Origin: Dentipellis sp. KUC8613
Lineage: Eukaryota > Basidiomycota > Agaricomycetes > Russulales > Hericiaceae
Assembly: GCA_002286715.1 (NCBI GenBank)
Contig: NSJX01000012.1
Span: forward strand, 209,916 to 273,915
DNA: 64,000 bases
Direction: 5' to 3'
Numbering within the stretch: position 1 is the stretch's first letter; each line of letters starts with the position of its first letter. The notes under the pieces were generated by a model. The model saw nothing but the letters and a program-made list of their open reading frames with translations. It had not been told where the DNA came from and ran no database searches. Position numbers and translations under genes: made by a program. Shown piece by piece: positions 1-10,600 of the stretch.

Positions 1-590
1 ATTGAATTTAATTCAGTTGTTTTGAAGTGGTATACAGTGCTTAAAGTAAGATATGGCATGACCAAAAGCCACACATGTATGGAATGTGGCTGTGCAAGCA
101 TGAAAACCTGCCAATTTGCTCAGGCATGACACCTCACCTGTGGTTTGGGGGGAATCAGAGGAAGGGAAAAGTTAGATGATCCCACAGGGAGATCTATAAA
201 GCAAAATAATGTGTGTTGTAGACAGAGCCCGTTCAAATCTGCATTGAGGCAGATGGCTGCTATGAGATAAGATGCATTGCTATCATTGCTGTAAGTGCTA
301 TCCACACACTACAGACAGTGTGAATCTAAGGATAAAATAATGTAATTAGTCTCATTAAGACCACTAGTGTACATGGTATCTTCTCTACTCTAATAATCCA
401 CCCACCCCTTTGACTGAAGATGCCAGCAATATCCTACAAATGACGAACCTAGAAGATAGGGGGTGAGCATAAGATCATAGCAAGAAGAGGGATGCCATAG
501 TGTACACTGCACCTACCCTGAATACAAGACAATGAAGGAAGAAGTAAAGAAAGAGAGCTGACCAAGATATGCAACCAAAGGTTATGGGAT
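1..590. other. AT-rich stretch without a supported gene
   Basis: No reading frame here shows a recognisable family, codon bias or convincing splice pattern. The base composition is clearly more AT-rich than the coding parts of the window and changes abruptly near position 590, where a GC-rich repeat begins. It may be intergenic DNA or the remnant of an old element; nothing in the sequence decides between these. Confidence 0.5.
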
Positions 591-599
591 TATATCCAA

Positions 600-2455
600 A
601 TGAGCATTGGACAGAGAAACATTCCAGGGGCAAGAACACCAGAAATGGCCGCGGGCAGGCGTGGAACGGCCATGCACGGGCGCGAAACGGCCACGGATTC
701 GATGTGGGATGGCCGCGGAGGGACTAGCATCCATATTCGAGGCCGGCGGGGGCGACGGCGGCTGTACAGTGCAGCGCAGCTCCCGCGAGCACATGAGGCA
801 GCTGTGCGGCGCGAGAGAGCGCACGCGTGGCTCGAGGTGCGAGTGAAGGCGGCATGGGCGGTGGTAGGCATGAAAGGAGGCGTTGGGGCTCAGAACGTGG
901 CGGGGCACATAGACGGCGGCGGAGGGCGTTGAGATGGCGCAAGATGGCCCCATGGTGCGCGCAGAGTGGTGGGGCGTGGACGGATCAGCGGGGCGTTGAG
1001 ACGATGCGGCGGGGCATGCAGACAGTGGCGTCACGCGGAAAATGGCGTTACAAGGGCGCGGCGGGGGGCGCAGACGGCGGCATGGGGCGCAGATGGCCTC
1101 ATGAGGCTCGAAGAGCGCACGGTGAGGCGCGCAGGGCGCACAGCCGGTGGCGTCGGGTGCGCGACGACAAGCGAGGACGGCGTGGTACCGCGGGCCACAA
1201 GGCGCGTGACGGCGCGTGACGACGGCGTAAGGGAGCGCATAAGCGCCGCTGCGGCGCGAAGGCGCCGCTGGGACGCATGACGGCGGGACAGGGGGGCTTG
1301 GAGGCATCGCAGGGAGGCGTCGGGGATGTCGCGGGGGCGCGAGACGGCGCCGTTGAGGTGCTTGACGGCGGCACGGGGCACGGGGGGTAGCGAAGGCCGT
1401 ATGGCGCGAACGGCGGAGCGACGGAGGTGGGGCGCCACGCCGTCGCTAAGGTGCAGGGCACGTCGGTGCGCAGGGGACGTCGGTCGGGCGCCAGAGGCCC
1501 GAGACGCCGTCGGGAGAGCGGCGAAGCGGCGTTGGTGGGGTGCGAGGCGCCGTCGCGAGGGCACGCAACGGCGGCTGAGATGGCGGCGCGGGGCCCCTGC
1601 CTATGGAGCGGCGGCGCTGCAGCGCGTGACGGCGCGGTGGCAGCGCGTGGCAGGCGAGAGACGGCGCGGTGGGATGCAAGACGGCGAGGCGCGAGGCGCC
1701 GTTGCTAGGGCGCAGGCCATGTCGGTTGGCGCGTGACGCCATCGCGAAGGGCGTGATGGCGGCACAGGGCGGGTGGCGGCGGCGCGGGGCGGCGGCGCGA
1801 GGATGTGGGGCGTCGTCGCGAAGGCGAGCGACGCGGCGAAGGCGGTACGACGGCGCGACGGCGCGTGTGACGTCGGCGGGGCGCAAGGTGCCGTCGCGAG
1901 CGCGCGAGGCTCTTTGGTTGTGCACTCGGTGGGGCGGCAGAGGCCCGAAGTCCAGTCGTATGAGCCGCGGAGCGGCAGAGGTGGGGCGGCAGAGGACGCG
2001 GCGCGCCGTCACGAGGGCGCGCGATGGCGGCGCGAGGGCTGAGATGGCCGAGCGAGGCCCCTGCCAATGGAACGGCGGCGAGGCGATGCGGTTGGCGAGA
2101 CGGTGCGGTGAGCGAGACGGTGTGGTGAGCAAGACGGCGGTGGGACCGCGAGACGGCTGCGGAGCGAGACGGCGCGGCCGAGGCGCGAGACGGCGCAGTG
2201 GGATGCGAGACGGCAGGGCGGGGCGTGCAAACGGTAGGGTGGGGCACGAGACACGCCGAGGGCGCGACACGACCCGACGCGGCGCGGAGACGGGACGGCG
2301 CAGCACACGAATGGTGCGGCGCGGCGTGAGCGGGCAGGGGGTTGATGTGCAAGGCGACGGCAGATGGCGAGCGAGGACGGCGAGGGTGAACGAGGACGGC
2401 GAGGACGAGGAGGAGCGTGTAGGGACGAAGAAAAAGAGAAAAAAAAGAAGAAAGA
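600..2455. repeat. 1.85 kb G-skewed degenerate minisatellite-like tract
   Basis: The + strand is dominated by variants of a short core, roughly GAGACGGCG or GCGTGACGGCG, with spacers such as GGCGCG and GGTGGG. G far exceeds C on this strand, so it is a strand-asymmetric GC island rather than ordinary coding DNA. Several overlapping open frames exist in all directions, but their products are Arg/Ala/Gly-rich or Pro/Ser/Arg-rich low-complexity strings, as expected from a stop-poor GC repeat. I do not call them genes. The tract ends in an A-rich run (about 2425-2465). Unit boundaries are too diverged to define a period by eye. Confidence 0.7.
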
Positions 2456-2530
2456 GATAGAATAAAACTTACCTATGCCCGGCCAGTCCGCCTCTCCTAT
2501 CCATCTGGGTACCTTTCGGCGGGCGAGCAG

Positions 2531-2564
2531 GTGTGTGTGCGAGTGCGAGTGCGTGTGTGTGTGC
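2531..2564. repeat. GT-rich microsatellite
   Basis: Alternating GT/GC dinucleotides (gtgtgtgtgc, then gagtgc steps, then gtgtgtgtgtgc) form an imperfect simple repeat just downstream of the G-rich tract. No gene is associated with it. Confidence 0.7.
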
Positions 2565-2569
2565 GGCAG

Positions 2570-3580
2570 CGAATCCATCGCGATGCAGAGTGTGTTGTGA
2601 GCTGGCATAGTCGCTGTCAACACGACCACCTTCGGCAATTCCCGCAAAGCACGCGCGTGCTCTCGTCGACAGATCGGAACGCTTCCTCACGCTTTAATAA
2701 ATTTGCTAAAATGTAGATTTAATTAGAGCGCATGCGGAGTACTCAGTATTGATGAGCAGAGAAAAAGATGCGAGATTATTTTCTGCATTATTGAGTGCGA
2801 AATCTGCGGATTTCGGCAGTGGAGCCCTTGTCCGCGACGCGACTTTGACGTTGACCTCGCGTTCAGATGCACCTAGAGTGGCCAACGAGCGGCGCATGCA
2901 GCGCGAACGGGGAGGTGCCTGCTCTTCTCCCGAACAGATGCGGGGCACTTGTATATTCTCGAGGAGGGCCATGTCCTTAAGCTCAGCTATGCCATGCATA
3001 GGCGGCTCGTGCACGACCCAGTGCCGCAAAATGCTGGGGATGGGGCCGACACAACCTGTAAATCGGGAATGCGCGAACATATGTGCATCATGCGAGGAGC
3101 AGACGTACCCGTTCACCTGCGCATCTCATTGCTCGTTTCGAATACTCCTGCAATGCCATGGCGTGCACCGTCGCAGAGCGGCTGTCCATTGTGCCCCCGT
3201 GCTCGCGCACAAACCTTCCAGCGCGAACTCCGCATGGTCGAAGTCGGAGTCCACATATGTTGACCGTCAGCGATGTTGGCAGCTAATCAGCATTGCGATT
3301 AGGTTTTAGGGCCGGTTCATGGGCCATATTATGCCGCAGAGGTCGGTGGCAATACATGGTGGAACGAAGATACGGTGACTTGTGGTGGTCGTAGGTGATT
3401 CGAAGATAAGGCGGCAAGCTCCGGAACCTCGCGTCCAGAGTCTTACTCATCAAAAAGTAACTCTACCGTGATGGTGTCTTCTTTTGTCTGGTCATCATAC
3501 GAGCCCATGCTCTCTCACACGTCGGCTAGTACACGATCCTCTCCCATCCGTCCACATTTGACGATGTTTTCACTGGGCTT
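2570..3580. other. No well-supported gene; possible upstream region of the protease gene
   Basis: Frames up to 186 codons exist on both strands, but none shows a family signature. On the minus strand a spliced reading can be drawn from an ATG near 3198 through a GTGAAC donor into the frame covering roughly 3055-2880. It has no recognisable domain and is not called. The last 150 bases before 3643 probably hold the promoter and 5' leader of the protease gene. A CTTCAG at 3577-3582 could be a splice acceptor for an upstream exon. Confidence 0.35.
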
Positions 3581-3642
3581 CAGTGTCCACCGTCACCCAA
3601 ACCGTCGTAGCCTCCAAGTTCACCCGGCCACTCTGGATCAGT

Positions 3643-5262
3643 ATGGCCGACCACTTCGTTCCCGACCCTCCCACCAATCTCCCATACGTTCCCTCGTCTG
3701 TCGAGAAGAAGTTCTATCTCATGGGCCTCGCTTCCGAGGCTGCCATGATCGCGTGCTCCAGCTCAGAGCCCTGGAACAAGCCAACCGGCGCCGAGGCGTA
3801 TATCGAGCCGAAGGAATTCTCTCCTTTCGGCGACCACCCCCTGGAGGGTATCTGGGAGGACCAGGTCGGTCCTGCCATGGACGACTACCTCCTTGGGCGG
3901 AAGGTCGAATGCAGCATTCTCCACCCCGTCCGTCTTGGCACCGGCGACCAGGTCTCCCCTCCTCCTGTCATCATGATCGGCATCAACCACGACACCCTCT
4001 CTGCCGAAGATGGTGTTGGGGTCGCCACCCATTGTAGATCCATCCTCGAGGACCACGGCATCAAGGACGTGGACGTCATCCTCTACGAGTCCAAGTACCA
4101 GCTCCTCGCGGGCATGCACAAACCCGCTCTCACGGTCAACCCCGTCTACAAGGTTCGCGAGCCCTTCTCCACCTCGCTCGGCATCCCCATCTGCTGCGCC
4201 AAGACACCTCACTTCGAAGGCACCGGCGGCTTCTTCTTCGTCGATAGCGCCAAGCCCGGAAAACTCTTCATGCTTACTGCGAGGCACGTCGTCTTCCACC
4301 CTGACGAGGAGAAGAACGAGACGTACAAGTTCGGCGAGAACTCGGGCGAAGCCAAGCACAATGTTCTCCTCATGGGCACGGCGGCCTTCCAGCGTTTCCG
4401 TGGCGCTATTGAGAAGGCCATCGGCGGCGAGAAGCTCATCATCGAGCACCAGGCAGGTCGTATCACTGCTGCCGATGACGTGGAGGACGAGGACGAGGCC
4501 GAAGCGGAGCGTCAAGATGCTCGGGAGGTGATGGCGAAGGCTAAGGCTGCCATGGAGGCCTTCGAGAAGCTGCTCGCTGATGTCGATCGGGACTGGACGA
4601 ATGAGGAGGATCGAGTATTGGGCCACGTCACCTTCTCTCCCCCTATCTCTTTCAACAGTCCCGATGGCGGCTTCACCGAAGACTTCGCTGTGATCGAGAT
4701 CAACCCTCAGATGGTCTCGAAGGCCAACTTCGCCGCCAATGCCATCGACGTTGGTTCCGTCGGCGTAGACGAGCTCAAGGATTGGATGTATCCCCGCGTT
4801 TCCAACCTGACCTCTTTCAAATATCCCAACAATCGCCTTCTTTCCTTCTCCGGAACGGTGCCCGACGACCAGATGTACAAGCCGGATCCGAAGACGAAGG
4901 ACCAGGACATCGACCCCGTCATCATGGTGATGAAGAACGGCAACAAGACCGGGTTCACTGTTGGCCGTCTCAACACCATTCGTGCCTTCGTCCGCACCTA
5001 CTTCGAGGGCAAGCCCGGTACCATGTCGAAGGAGATAGCCGTGCTTCCTCGCAGCTCCAAGTCCGGCACGTTCTCGGACAAAGGCGACTCCGGTTCGGTG
5101 GTCATCGATGGCAAGGGACGCGTCTGCGGTCTCCTCACCGGCGGTGACGGAGCCACGGACGTCTCCGACTGCACCTTCCTCTCCTCCATCACTTGGCTCA
5201 TCAAGTGTCTCGCCTTCTATGGCATCAACGCTAACATCTTCCCCACGAAGAAAGATCTCTGA
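3643..5262 (+). CDS. Trypsin-fold serine protease-like protein, apparently non-secreted
   Basis: A single long exon encodes about 539 residues from the ATG at 3643 (GTATGG context). The open frame extends upstream to 3583, but only with a GTG, so 3643 is preferred. Counting from this ATG, a complete chymotrypsin-type triad is visible: His215 in LTARHVVF, Asp347 in EDFAVIEI, and Ser483 in GDSGSVVIDG. These are seen directly; the fold is inferred from the motifs and their order. About 130 residues separate His and Asp, far more than in digestive trypsins, and include a very acidic, helix-prone insert at about 277-315. No signal peptide or transmembrane helix is evident, suggesting a cytosolic or nuclear protein. 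The long N-terminal region (1-190) is not recognised. C-ending codons dominate. The substrate is unknown. Confidence 0.8.
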   Translation: MADHFVPDPPTNLPYVPSSVEKKFYLMGLASEAAMIACSSSEPWNKPTGAEAYIEPKEFSPFGDHPLEGIWEDQVGPAMDDYLLGRKVECSILHPVRLGTGDQVSPPPVIMIGINHDTLSAEDGVGVATHCRSILEDHGIKDVDVILYESKYQLLAGMHKPALTVNPVYKVREPFSTSLGIPICCAKTPHFEGTGGFFFVDSAKPGKLFMLTARHVVFHPDEEKNETYKFGENSGEAKHNVLLMGTAAFQRFRGAIEKAIGGEKLIIEHQAGRITAADDVEDEDEAEAERQDAREVMAKAKAAMEAFEKLLADVDRDWTNEEDRVLGHVTFSPPISFNSPDGGFTEDFAVIEINPQMVSKANFAANAIDVGSVGVDELKDWMYPRVSNLTSFKYPNNRLLSFSGTVPDDQMYKPDPKTKDQDIDPVIMVMKNGNKTGFTVGRLNTIRAFVRTYFEGKPGTMSKEIAVLPRSSKSGTFSDKGDSGSVVIDGKGRVCGLLTGGDGATDVSDCTFLSSITWLIKCLAFYGINANIFPTKKDL

Positions 5263-7349
5263 ATGTCGCCCCCTTGAATCCGTCAGGTACGTTCATCGCG
5301 CTCGTCGTGCTTTTTCCTTGATCTAATCTTCTTTCATCTGGTCTTCCAGTCGTCGTCTATTCCTTCCTTCGGCAGTCTCGTTGATTCTTTTGGCTTGGTC
5401 TTACGCAATTGCGTAACGAATCCGTCGGAGAACTGGGCAGGTCCGTAGCCGAGATGGGGTAGATTGCTATGAGTCTGTCGACCGATGTCGGTTGGTCGCT
5501 GTGCGCGATGGCGTTGGGAAGGCTGGTAAGGCATGCGCTGGATGGCGATGTGGTCGATGTGCAGAGTAGGGGAACGAGCACACAGTGATAAGGAGGTCAC
5601 TTCGTTTTGGGGGAGACGACCAGACCAGGCCTTTATACGTTTGTACGGTGAGCTGTGCTTGACGATTGTGAGGCCTACTTGCGATATTTTGACTCCAAGT
5701 CCCCTTTTGCGTCTTCGTCGTGCATGGCGATGCCTTCATCACGGGTTGAGCTGCGATTTACCCGATCGTCAATGTTTAGTGACGGAAGACATGTAGAAAA
5801 GAAGCCAGGCAGCGGTGGAAATCACGTCCCACATCACCTCGTCCCAGACTTAGTGTGTAATGGCATAGGGCTTCTAGTGACATGTGAGATTTGGCGAGTC
5901 GTTGTCGTTCCTCATTGCTGCTGCTCGTGTGACTGTGGAACTTTTAGTCAGCTGGTCCATCGGTGATATTGAGCCCTACTGTGCCTTGGGCAGGGCCGAA
6001 GGCTTCGTCGAGCTCTGCTTCTTTTGCGGGGGATGTTGGCCTCATTGATCAGCAGACCGTATGCTCGTCGGTTTGTAATGCCCGTTCGGACAGACTGCTC
6101 GCGACTTGGCTCGGTTCGTCTGCATCTCTTTGCATCGTGTGCGCAACATCGATGCGGCTGGTTCCCTCGGTATGTCGAGTGACGAGGAGGAATTCCGAAT
6201 TCCCAAAGTTCCGTCCGTCGACCACGTTCTCGGCAAGCACCGTGGTTATCTATGGTGCGTGAGTTTCTCGAAATGTAGCTTGCTTCTCCCGTTCTTCAGG
6301 CTGCATCGATAAAGCGTGTATGGCAAACATCTTATTTCTTAATTCTTGTGAGTTTATCTCTAATTCTTGAAAGCCGCCCTAGACAACTTATCGCCGGAAT
6401 CTCCGCTAGCAGGGACGCCCTCACCGTTGACGGTGATCAGCAGGCGAGTGGGCTACAACTGCTCCATGGGTTTGACCAAGAGAGCGTATCGACATCCAAC
6501 GTCCCGGATTGTCTTGCCAGTCCTCGGGTGAGGCCTCGGACAGCCGCCGAGGTGACCGGCGGGCACCATCTTGCTGGCCGCGGTATGTTGCCGTCGATCT
6601 GACATATCAGGTCAACATGTTTCTATGCCTCAAAGCATGAAGCAATCATCCTCGGGGCGACGTAACACCCGCCTTTCAAATGAACGTTTCAGCTCGGTGT
6701 TCCGCTTGTCGTAACTGTGCTCCCGAGGTCACCCACTGGCCGAGCACAGGTCGCAGCAGCAGCGGGAATGATTTACCGTTGAACCAAGCACAAGGATGCG
6801 AGGATCCGCGGTGTGTTCTTTGCCCTCCTAACGCCCCTGGATGTGTCCGGCCCTACCTCATTCCCCCTTGTGGGCCTGCTTCAACGCCCACCGCGGACAC
6901 CGCCCCATTGTGGCTGCCATGATCTTGATGTCCAAAGGGACGGGACACCGACACCGTCGACAGTGTCAACTCAGTCGGCTATCTCTTGTATTCGGAATTG
7001 GATGCGATGCCCCACTGCCTATATTTCCTGCGTTGTGATGGTATGTCTGCGTTCAGTCCAGTTTGTATCAGTCATCATAGAATGCCAGACAGGCCCATAT
7101 GACGCTAACAATCTGTTGCGCAGAGTGTTGGATGATGGATGATTCAGATGGACCCTGTACGGCAGTCTCTAAGACTCGGACCGGACCCTGCAGCGCGCCA
7201 GCTGTCAGTCTGTATGAGCGCGGCAAACAGCCTGCGCCGCGAGGTTCTTCTCTCTTACCTTCAACTTCGTCGTTCTCTAGAGCTGGGCCTCTGAATTTCC
7301 TTCTCTCCGGCCTCGGTGGCTCAGGAATCCCACATTCTTTTGCAACGTG
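5263..7349. other. 2.1 kb without a confident gene; possible exons near 6172-6540
   Basis: Immediately after the protease stop there is no clear family on either strand. A candidate start at 6172 opens an acidic frame (MSSDEEEFRIPKVPSV) that reaches a GTGCGT donor-like site at about 6260. A second open block at about 6371-6539 reads a Pro/Ser-rich then basic peptide before a GTGAGG. A third block near 6940-7090 also stays open. Together they could be exons of a small unrecognised gene, but splice phases were not proven, so no CDS is called. Confidence 0.25.
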
Positions 7350-8925
7350 ATGGCCGACACCCTTGGGACCGCGTCTAGCGCGGTCGAAACTGCCCCGGCG
7401 GCATTCCGCGTCTTGCAGCCAGGGCAACGCTGGGCCGATCTGACATTCTCCGTGGCGCTTGTCGGACAGGCCTTGTTGCTGTTGCTGCTCGCGACATTCG
7501 TGCTCTCCCGTAAGCTCAGAGCGCGCAACCCGACCCTCATCAGCCTGCTCGTCATTGCGTTCGTCGACCCTGTCCCTCCGGCACTGCTGTATGTCGTTTC
7601 CCATTTTGGAAGTTTCCATCTGTCTCCATTTCGTCGTTGCTATGGTCCGCTGAACGCGACGCGTTTCGACGACAGCATCTATGCCGGGGAGGTCAACAAT
7701 CCAAGTCCGCCGTTCGGACTGTGCTTTACGCAGGCCGTGCTACGCGATAGTCTTGAGGCGACGTAAGTGCAGTGCTCAGCCCGTGATCGTGTCGCGGTGT
7801 AGACTGATGTATCCTCCTTGCCTTAGGTTTGTGATGGCTACATTAAGTCTTCTGGTAGAACTTTTCCTTCGTACCAGGGTCAGCGATGTATTCCTAGGAT
7901 TGTCCCAGCGAAATTGGACCTGGATCGTGAGTCGCCTCGTTCTGACGACGTCGAGTCGAAACACTCAATGTTCTCTGCAGGCAGTTGCAGTTCCATATGT
8001 TTTGTATTTCACTCTTGTTATCGCTTCTGTTGTAGTATGTCCCGCCGTGCGAGCACACATGTTACCCACTGACCATGCGCACAGCTCGGCGCAAGCCACC
8101 GTGACCAAGTCATACACCCTCAGGACACCTTCGGCTGCCTCATCAACGTGCCCTCGTTGTGAGTCCCTGAGTGCTATCCCATTGACGCCCGCTTCTGATC
8201 GCGCACGACTTGGACAGCCGGCACGCGGTGCTGATCCTCGAAGCTGTAGTGATCTCCTTGGCATTAGCCTTATTCAGTGCGTTGATCCCACCTCTCCGCC
8301 TCTCCGCCAACGCAAGCACGGATCCGGTGCTGGACGTCAAAGCTAACACTAACACTGATGACCCGCAGTTGTTGTACTGTACAATATCGGTCGGATATGG
8401 AACACGCTCCGCAAAATCGGAGGGGCGGGCAGCCCCGACGTCTACCTGATCATCCGTGGAGGCGGTTTCACGCTATTCCTGCTGTTCTATATTCTGTGGG
8501 TGTTCCACCTTTTTCTGGTGGTCGCTTGCTGACTTCACGATGTCGGAGTACAGGTTGAACGCAGTGACGCTGACCACGAACACTGCAGCCGCAAAAATAG
8601 TGCCCGTGATATATCAGAGTATCAGTATGGGTTCCACTTTCTGCCATGACTTGTTCCTGCTGACCCTCAGAAACAGTGCCCTTGGCGTTATTCCTTATCT
8701 TCGGTCTGACAAAAGTAAAGTCCATCCGCGTCCGTCTCGGCGTCTAGGCTGCTCATCCGCCTGTTTTTGCAGGATGTTCTATCCGCCTGGGCTTTCTGGA
8801 GGCATCCGGACACGGAGAGGCGATCGAGCGACATGATCGCGCCATCCGACATGGAGTTCAGCAAAAGCTCAAGCTCCTCTATGATGTCTGAAGGAATGGA
8901 CGTGCCGGTCACTTTTCCTGTATAA
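7350..8925 (+). CDS. Seven-transmembrane receptor-like protein, basidiomycete type
   Basis: The gene starts at ATG 7350, within MADTLGTASSAVE, and is split by about eight short introns. Splicing by eye gives consecutive hydrophobic helices. The first is SVALVGQALLLLLLATFVL, the second is around LISLLVIAFVDPVPPALL, and later ones are MATLSLLVELFL, VPYVLYFTLVIASVV, LILEAVVISLALALF, GGGFTLFLLFYIL and VPLALFLIFGLTK. The second helix is followed by LIYAGEVNNP and a conserved-looking LCFTQAVL. The tail is hydrophilic and Ser/Met-rich, ending at TAA 8923-8925. The topology resembles the large Agaricomycete families annotated as GPCR-like proteins. No ligand or G-protein contact can be assigned. The count of seven helices and the exact exon edges are inference. 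Confidence 0.65.
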
Positions 8926-9287
8926 GTAAGTTTGGAAAATTGTATGAATTGGCGGGTGCTTCGCGTTCCTAGAATCCAGACAAAATTGGTTCCGAGGTTG
9001 CATCCAAGTACGTGAAAACTGACAAATGATGACGAGAGCGAACAGCAAAACAACTGTCACAGATGGCCCAAAGAAAGGTCTGGAAAATGAATCCCATGGG
9101 AAATACGTGTTTCAATACAGGAGGGAGGGCTAATGTAAAAGAGTGCGACACGTCGAGAGAAGTATCCTCTACGACAACCTAATGGTCCATGGTCATGCAC
9201 AAAACGAGTCCGTGGTGAAAAGTACGTTCAGAGTCCAGTGTCGTGTCCGAGCCGTGACAAAGATAAAAGATCACGACAAATCCGTGT

Positions 9288-10118
9288 CTACAAGGCAATC
9301 ACCACAGCTCCAGCGACGGCGCCCAGGACCATAGCACCGACGGCACCGGTGTTCATGAAGCCCGCGCGGAGTGCGGCGGCCGCATTGAAGTTCGTCAAGG
9401 AGCTCGACGGAGATGAAGCCGACGAGGAGGAGCTCGACGAAGACGAGCCAGAGGCGGGAAGAGTCTGGCCGGAGCTCGATGGGCTTATCGCGGAGGGAGT
9501 TCTATTTCATTGGATTAATCTGGGGCTATTTTAGGATATGAGACACAGCTACACTCACGTCACCGAAGCACCACTGGACGCGGCGCTGACGGAAGAGAGG
9601 GATCCGGTGCTGGACGGAGCCGCCGAAGAGCTCAAGGGAGCGGCGACGGCGAACGAGCCTGAGGTGGCGAACACCGAGTTGATGTTACTGAAATAGATTG
9701 TCAGCCTCAAACCGTACGTGGTGTCAAGTTTACCAACCTGATGTCGACCGCCTCGATGGTATATCCGTCACTGAATGTCGATTAGAAACAGATGGCACGC
9801 ATATAGTTGTCTTGCCTGCTTACCGAATGGGCACGGATGGAAGCTCAAGGGAAGCACTACCCGAATTCAGTTGCACGTTGTTCGCAATCGCGAATGTGTC
9901 GTGGAAGGCCTCATTCACAAGTTCCAAGCTGAAAACAGTAGGGTCTCCGGACGAACTGGTCCAAGAGATGGTCGCGGGTCCTCCGGAGTGCAGATTGGAC
10001 GGCGTGTTAAGCGTGAGGGCCGAGACGAAGGGAACAAGGACCACGAGAGTGCTGCAAATTTGTGAGTATAAGACTGGCGGCTGCGAAGAGGGCAGTCTTA
10101 CCTGAGCTTGGCGAGCAT
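9288..10118 (-). CDS. GPI-anchored Kre9/Knh1-like cell-wall protein
   Basis: A five-exon minus-strand gene encodes roughly 220 residues. Exon 1 (ATG at 10118) is only MLAKL plus part of the next codon. Exon 2 completes a signal peptide (STLVVLVPFVSA) and begins the conserved LTLNTPSNLHSGGPATISW, typical of the Kre9/Knh1-like N-terminal beta-sandwich. The domain continues through SLELVNEAF and LELPSVP, and after an intron through DGYTIEAVDISN. It is followed by a Ser/Ala-rich spacer and a hydrophobic C-terminus (GAVGAMVLGAVAGAVVIAL) preceded by small residues, as expected for a GPI-anchor signal. Such proteins are wall-associated, and the family is linked to beta-1,6-glucan. This particular role is inferred. 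A TATA box and a CACGTG lie just upstream. Confidence 0.85.
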
Positions 10119-10215
10119 GGTGGAAGGGCGGGGGTATAGGTATAGGGGTGTTGGGGATGGCGGACGTGGGCTGGGAAGACGACGGTCGAGGGAATGGTGA
10201 AAGCATTCCACGACA

Positions 10216-10238
10216 TTATATAGGTCAACAGCCACGTG
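10216..10238 (-). promoter_or_regulatory. TATA box and palindromic CACGTG upstream of the Kre9-like gene
   Basis: On the minus strand TATATAA lies about 100 bp before the ATG at 10118, with a perfect CACGTG palindrome (10233-10238) just upstream of it. CACGTG is the classical bHLH site; binding here is inferred only. Confidence 0.5.
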
Positions 10239-10600
10239 ACACGCGGCCGTCACATTCTCACTGCGGCTGACACTGAAGAACTCTCGAGAACGCGAAGCTA
10301 TCCAAAATAGATCCCGCCCGCGCCCAGTGGCCATGCCGCCTTGTACTTACCGGAAGTGCCGTGACCCTTCGCGTTCCCGTACACGCCATCTCCCAGAATA
10401 AGTTCTTACGTTTGTCGCTTCCTGTGCACATGCCTCTCACACGCCCTTGCAACATTGGTATCAGCGGTGGTCAATATTACAGCCCAGTCTACGACGCGCT
10501 GCTACATGGCTGCACGCAGACAGTGGAATGCAGTGCCGATCGGTAATACTTACAGGCGCAAGACTGCAGTCGATCACGCCCGCAGCTCAGCATTATACGG

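Noticed and set aside
582..2460. Long overlapping frames in all directions, up to 286 codons
   Set aside because: All are low-complexity Arg/Ala/Gly or Pro/Ser/Arg products of a stop-poor GC repeat.
2706..3309. Opposed frames of 136 and 186 codons
   Set aside because: Neither has a domain. A spliced minus-strand model can be drawn but nothing supports it beyond one donor/acceptor pair.
3763..4626. 287-codon minus-strand frame
   Set aside because: It is the antisense shadow of the protease gene, whose catalytic motifs are on the + strand.
7068..7619. 183-codon minus-strand frame
   Set aside because: It is antisense to exon 1 of the 7TM gene and is rich in Arg/Glu/Gln without a domain.
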